The translations under genes and the position numbers were made by a program. The notes beneath the pieces are model-generated. The model saw nothing but the letters and a program-made list of their open reading frames with translations, had not been told where the DNA came from and searched no databases. A stretch of 6,016 nt of DNA from Planctomycetales bacterium. Lineage in GTDB: Bacteria; Planctomycetota; Phycisphaerae; SM23-33. This document shows, piece by piece, positions 4,953-6,016 of this stretch (position 1 is the stretch's first letter; every line of letters begins with the position of its first letter). The stretch is from assembly GCA_030642005.1 (NCBI GenBank), contig DAOWOP010000164.1:1-6016 (forward strand). Direction: 5' to 3'.

Positions 4953-5963
4953 ATGAGAAAGACAATGACAGTACTGTGTGTGTTGTGCACGGTAGCCCTG
5001 GCCGCACCGGCGTGGGGAGCCACTAACTACTGGCAGGCCGGCGCAGCCGGCAACTGGACCGATGTCCCGAGTTACTGGAGCGACGGGCTGCCCACCAGCG
5101 ATGACCTCTGCCGCATAGAGAACGGCGGGACATGCACTATCAACAGTGCCGGAGCGGTGGCGGCTGATTTTTACGTGGGGAACAGTGGAGGCAAGACCGG
5201 CAACTTCGTCATAAACGCCGGCACTGATCTCACCGTGAGCAACGGCTTCGGTGTATGGAATTCCGGAAGCATTACCCAAAACGGAGGAAGTGTCTCCGGG
5301 ATATACAGGCTGTACTTCAGCGGCGGACAGTACACGTTCGCCGGCGGCTCATTGACGTCCTGCATCGTGGACTGGAGCGGCGCGGTGGATATAAGCGGCG
5401 GTTCGCTCATCTCCACGGATTACATCCGTTTGAAAAGCGGCGCGAAGTTGACCGCTGATGCGGGCAGCGTCATCAGCATAGCCGGCAGCTGGGGCGCCCC
5501 GTTATGGAGTAACGCCGCCACGGATGCCGGCGCCACAGGCCTGGCGGGATTGAACAACGTAACGGTGGACTACGGCGGCGGCTATGATCGTCCCGTGGGC
5601 AATTTCGAGGTGGCCGGTACGGACATGGGTGCAGTTATGGCCGGGCTGACCGAGAACTTCGCCCTTGAAGGGCTGAATGTGGCCAGCAGCACGGGCACCG
5701 TCGCAATCAAGTTGGTGGACGCCAGCGACAACAGCGCCGGAGCAGGGAACGAGGCCCTCTATGTCGAGACCCTCAACCTCTACGCCGGTGCAACCGTTGA
5801 GACCAACGGGTTTAACCTCTATTACCTCAACGGTACGATTGACGCCAACGCTACGGTCGATACCAGCGGCGGCGGCGGCATCTACCAGATTCCCGAGCCG
5901 GCGACCATGTCGCTGCTGGTGCTCGGCGGGATTGGCGTTCTGATCCGCAGGAAGCGACGCTGA
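4953..5963 (+). CDS. PEP-CTERM-anchored exported protein with repetitive beta-rich body
   Basis: A 336-residue protein with three visible parts. Residues 1-22 are a signal peptide (basic MRKTM, hydrophobic TVLCVLCTVALAA, likely cut after AWG), so it leaves the cytoplasm through Sec. Residues 24-310 are rich in Gly, Ser, Thr, Asn and Asp with short repeats such as GNFVINAGTDLTVSNG, GSITQNGGSVSG and SGGSLIS, which suggests a right-handed beta-helix or similar fibrous fold. The opening NYWQAGAAGNWTDVPSYWSDG followed by LPTSDD and ENGGTCTI is typical of planctomycete surface proteins. The C-terminus (313-336) is a PEP-CTERM sorting signal: IPEPATMSLL, a hydrophobic segment VLGGIGVLI, then RRKRR. 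In this system an exosortase-family protease recognises the PEP motif and delivers the protein to the cell surface or matrix; no exosortase gene is in the window. There is no enzyme motif. It is divergent from the XylR-like gene. Confidence 0.93.
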   Translation: MRKTMTVLCVLCTVALAAPAWGATNYWQAGAAGNWTDVPSYWSDGLPTSDDLCRIENGGTCTINSAGAVAADFYVGNSGGKTGNFVINAGTDLTVSNGFGVWNSGSITQNGGSVSGIYRLYFSGGQYTFAGGSLTSCIVDWSGAVDISGGSLISTDYIRLKSGAKLTADAGSVISIAGSWGAPLWSNAATDAGATGLAGLNNVTVDYGGGYDRPVGNFEVAGTDMGAVMAGLTENFALEGLNVASSTGTVAIKLVDASDNSAGAGNEALYVETLNLYAGATVETNGFNLYYLNGTIDANATVDTSGGGGIYQIPEPATMSLLVLGGIGVLIRRKRR

Positions 5964-6016
5964 TTAGTTGATTGGTTGAGATGTTTATTACGACGACGTG
6001 TTCGCTTCGGTGAGCA
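5964..6016. other. 3' flank with no recognised gene
   Basis: After the TGA stop there is a short near-repeat TGATTAGT-TGATTGGT-TGAGATGT (8-bp period, partly overlapping the stop). No terminator hairpin is complete within the window; CGCTTCGGTGAG at the edge could belong to the next feature. Confidence 0.4.

Overview
The window reads as a piece of a GC-rich chromosome from a Planctomycetota-like bacterium, probably class Phycisphaerae or a relative. This is inferred from three things: a PEP-CTERM exported protein whose N-terminus has the 'NW..YWSDG.P...D' pattern common in planctomycete surface proteins, a XylR-type regulator (sugar-sensing domain plus AraC helix-turn-helix), and intergenic DNA full of short 7-bp repeat arrays and hairpins. 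No rRNA or other strong phylogenetic marker is present, so the taxonomy is tentative.

Layout, left to right. Positions 1-1789 (minus) hold almost all of an ABC exporter half-transporter (membrane domain plus ATPase) whose last codons run off the left edge. A tRNA-Lys(CUU) gene follows at 1879-1951 (minus). A small membrane protein with a PH-like C-terminal domain lies at 2025-2522 (minus). Positions 2523-3144 have no gene. They hold a promoter for the small membrane protein and a roughly 520-bp nested inverted repeat: 7-bp repeat arrays at both ends and two inverted GTAG-footed REP-type hairpins near the middle. A XylR/AraC-family regulator lies at 3145-4335 (minus). The 4336-4952 intergenic region holds a second nested inverted repeat against the regulator's ribosome binding site, a plausible promoter pointing right, and more 7-bp repeats. 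A PEP-CTERM surface protein lies at 4953-5963 (plus). The last 53 bases show no recognisable gene.

The genes do not form one obvious pathway. The four minus-strand genes are separated by repeat-rich gaps, so they look like independent units. The regulator and the PEP-CTERM gene are divergent, so regulation of the latter by the former is possible but not shown. The ABC subunit has Asp where the catalytic Glu of the ATPase normally sits, together with other traits of heterodimeric exporters, which predicts a partner gene just beyond the left edge.

The most unusual content is intergenic. At least five heptanucleotide arrays with different consensus sequences can be aligned to one degenerate unit (N-R-R-T-Y-N-N), most of them end in an A-rich AAAAGAA-like tract, and two nested palindromic elements sit beside genes. 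These look like non-autonomous repeat elements and not like protein-coding DNA.
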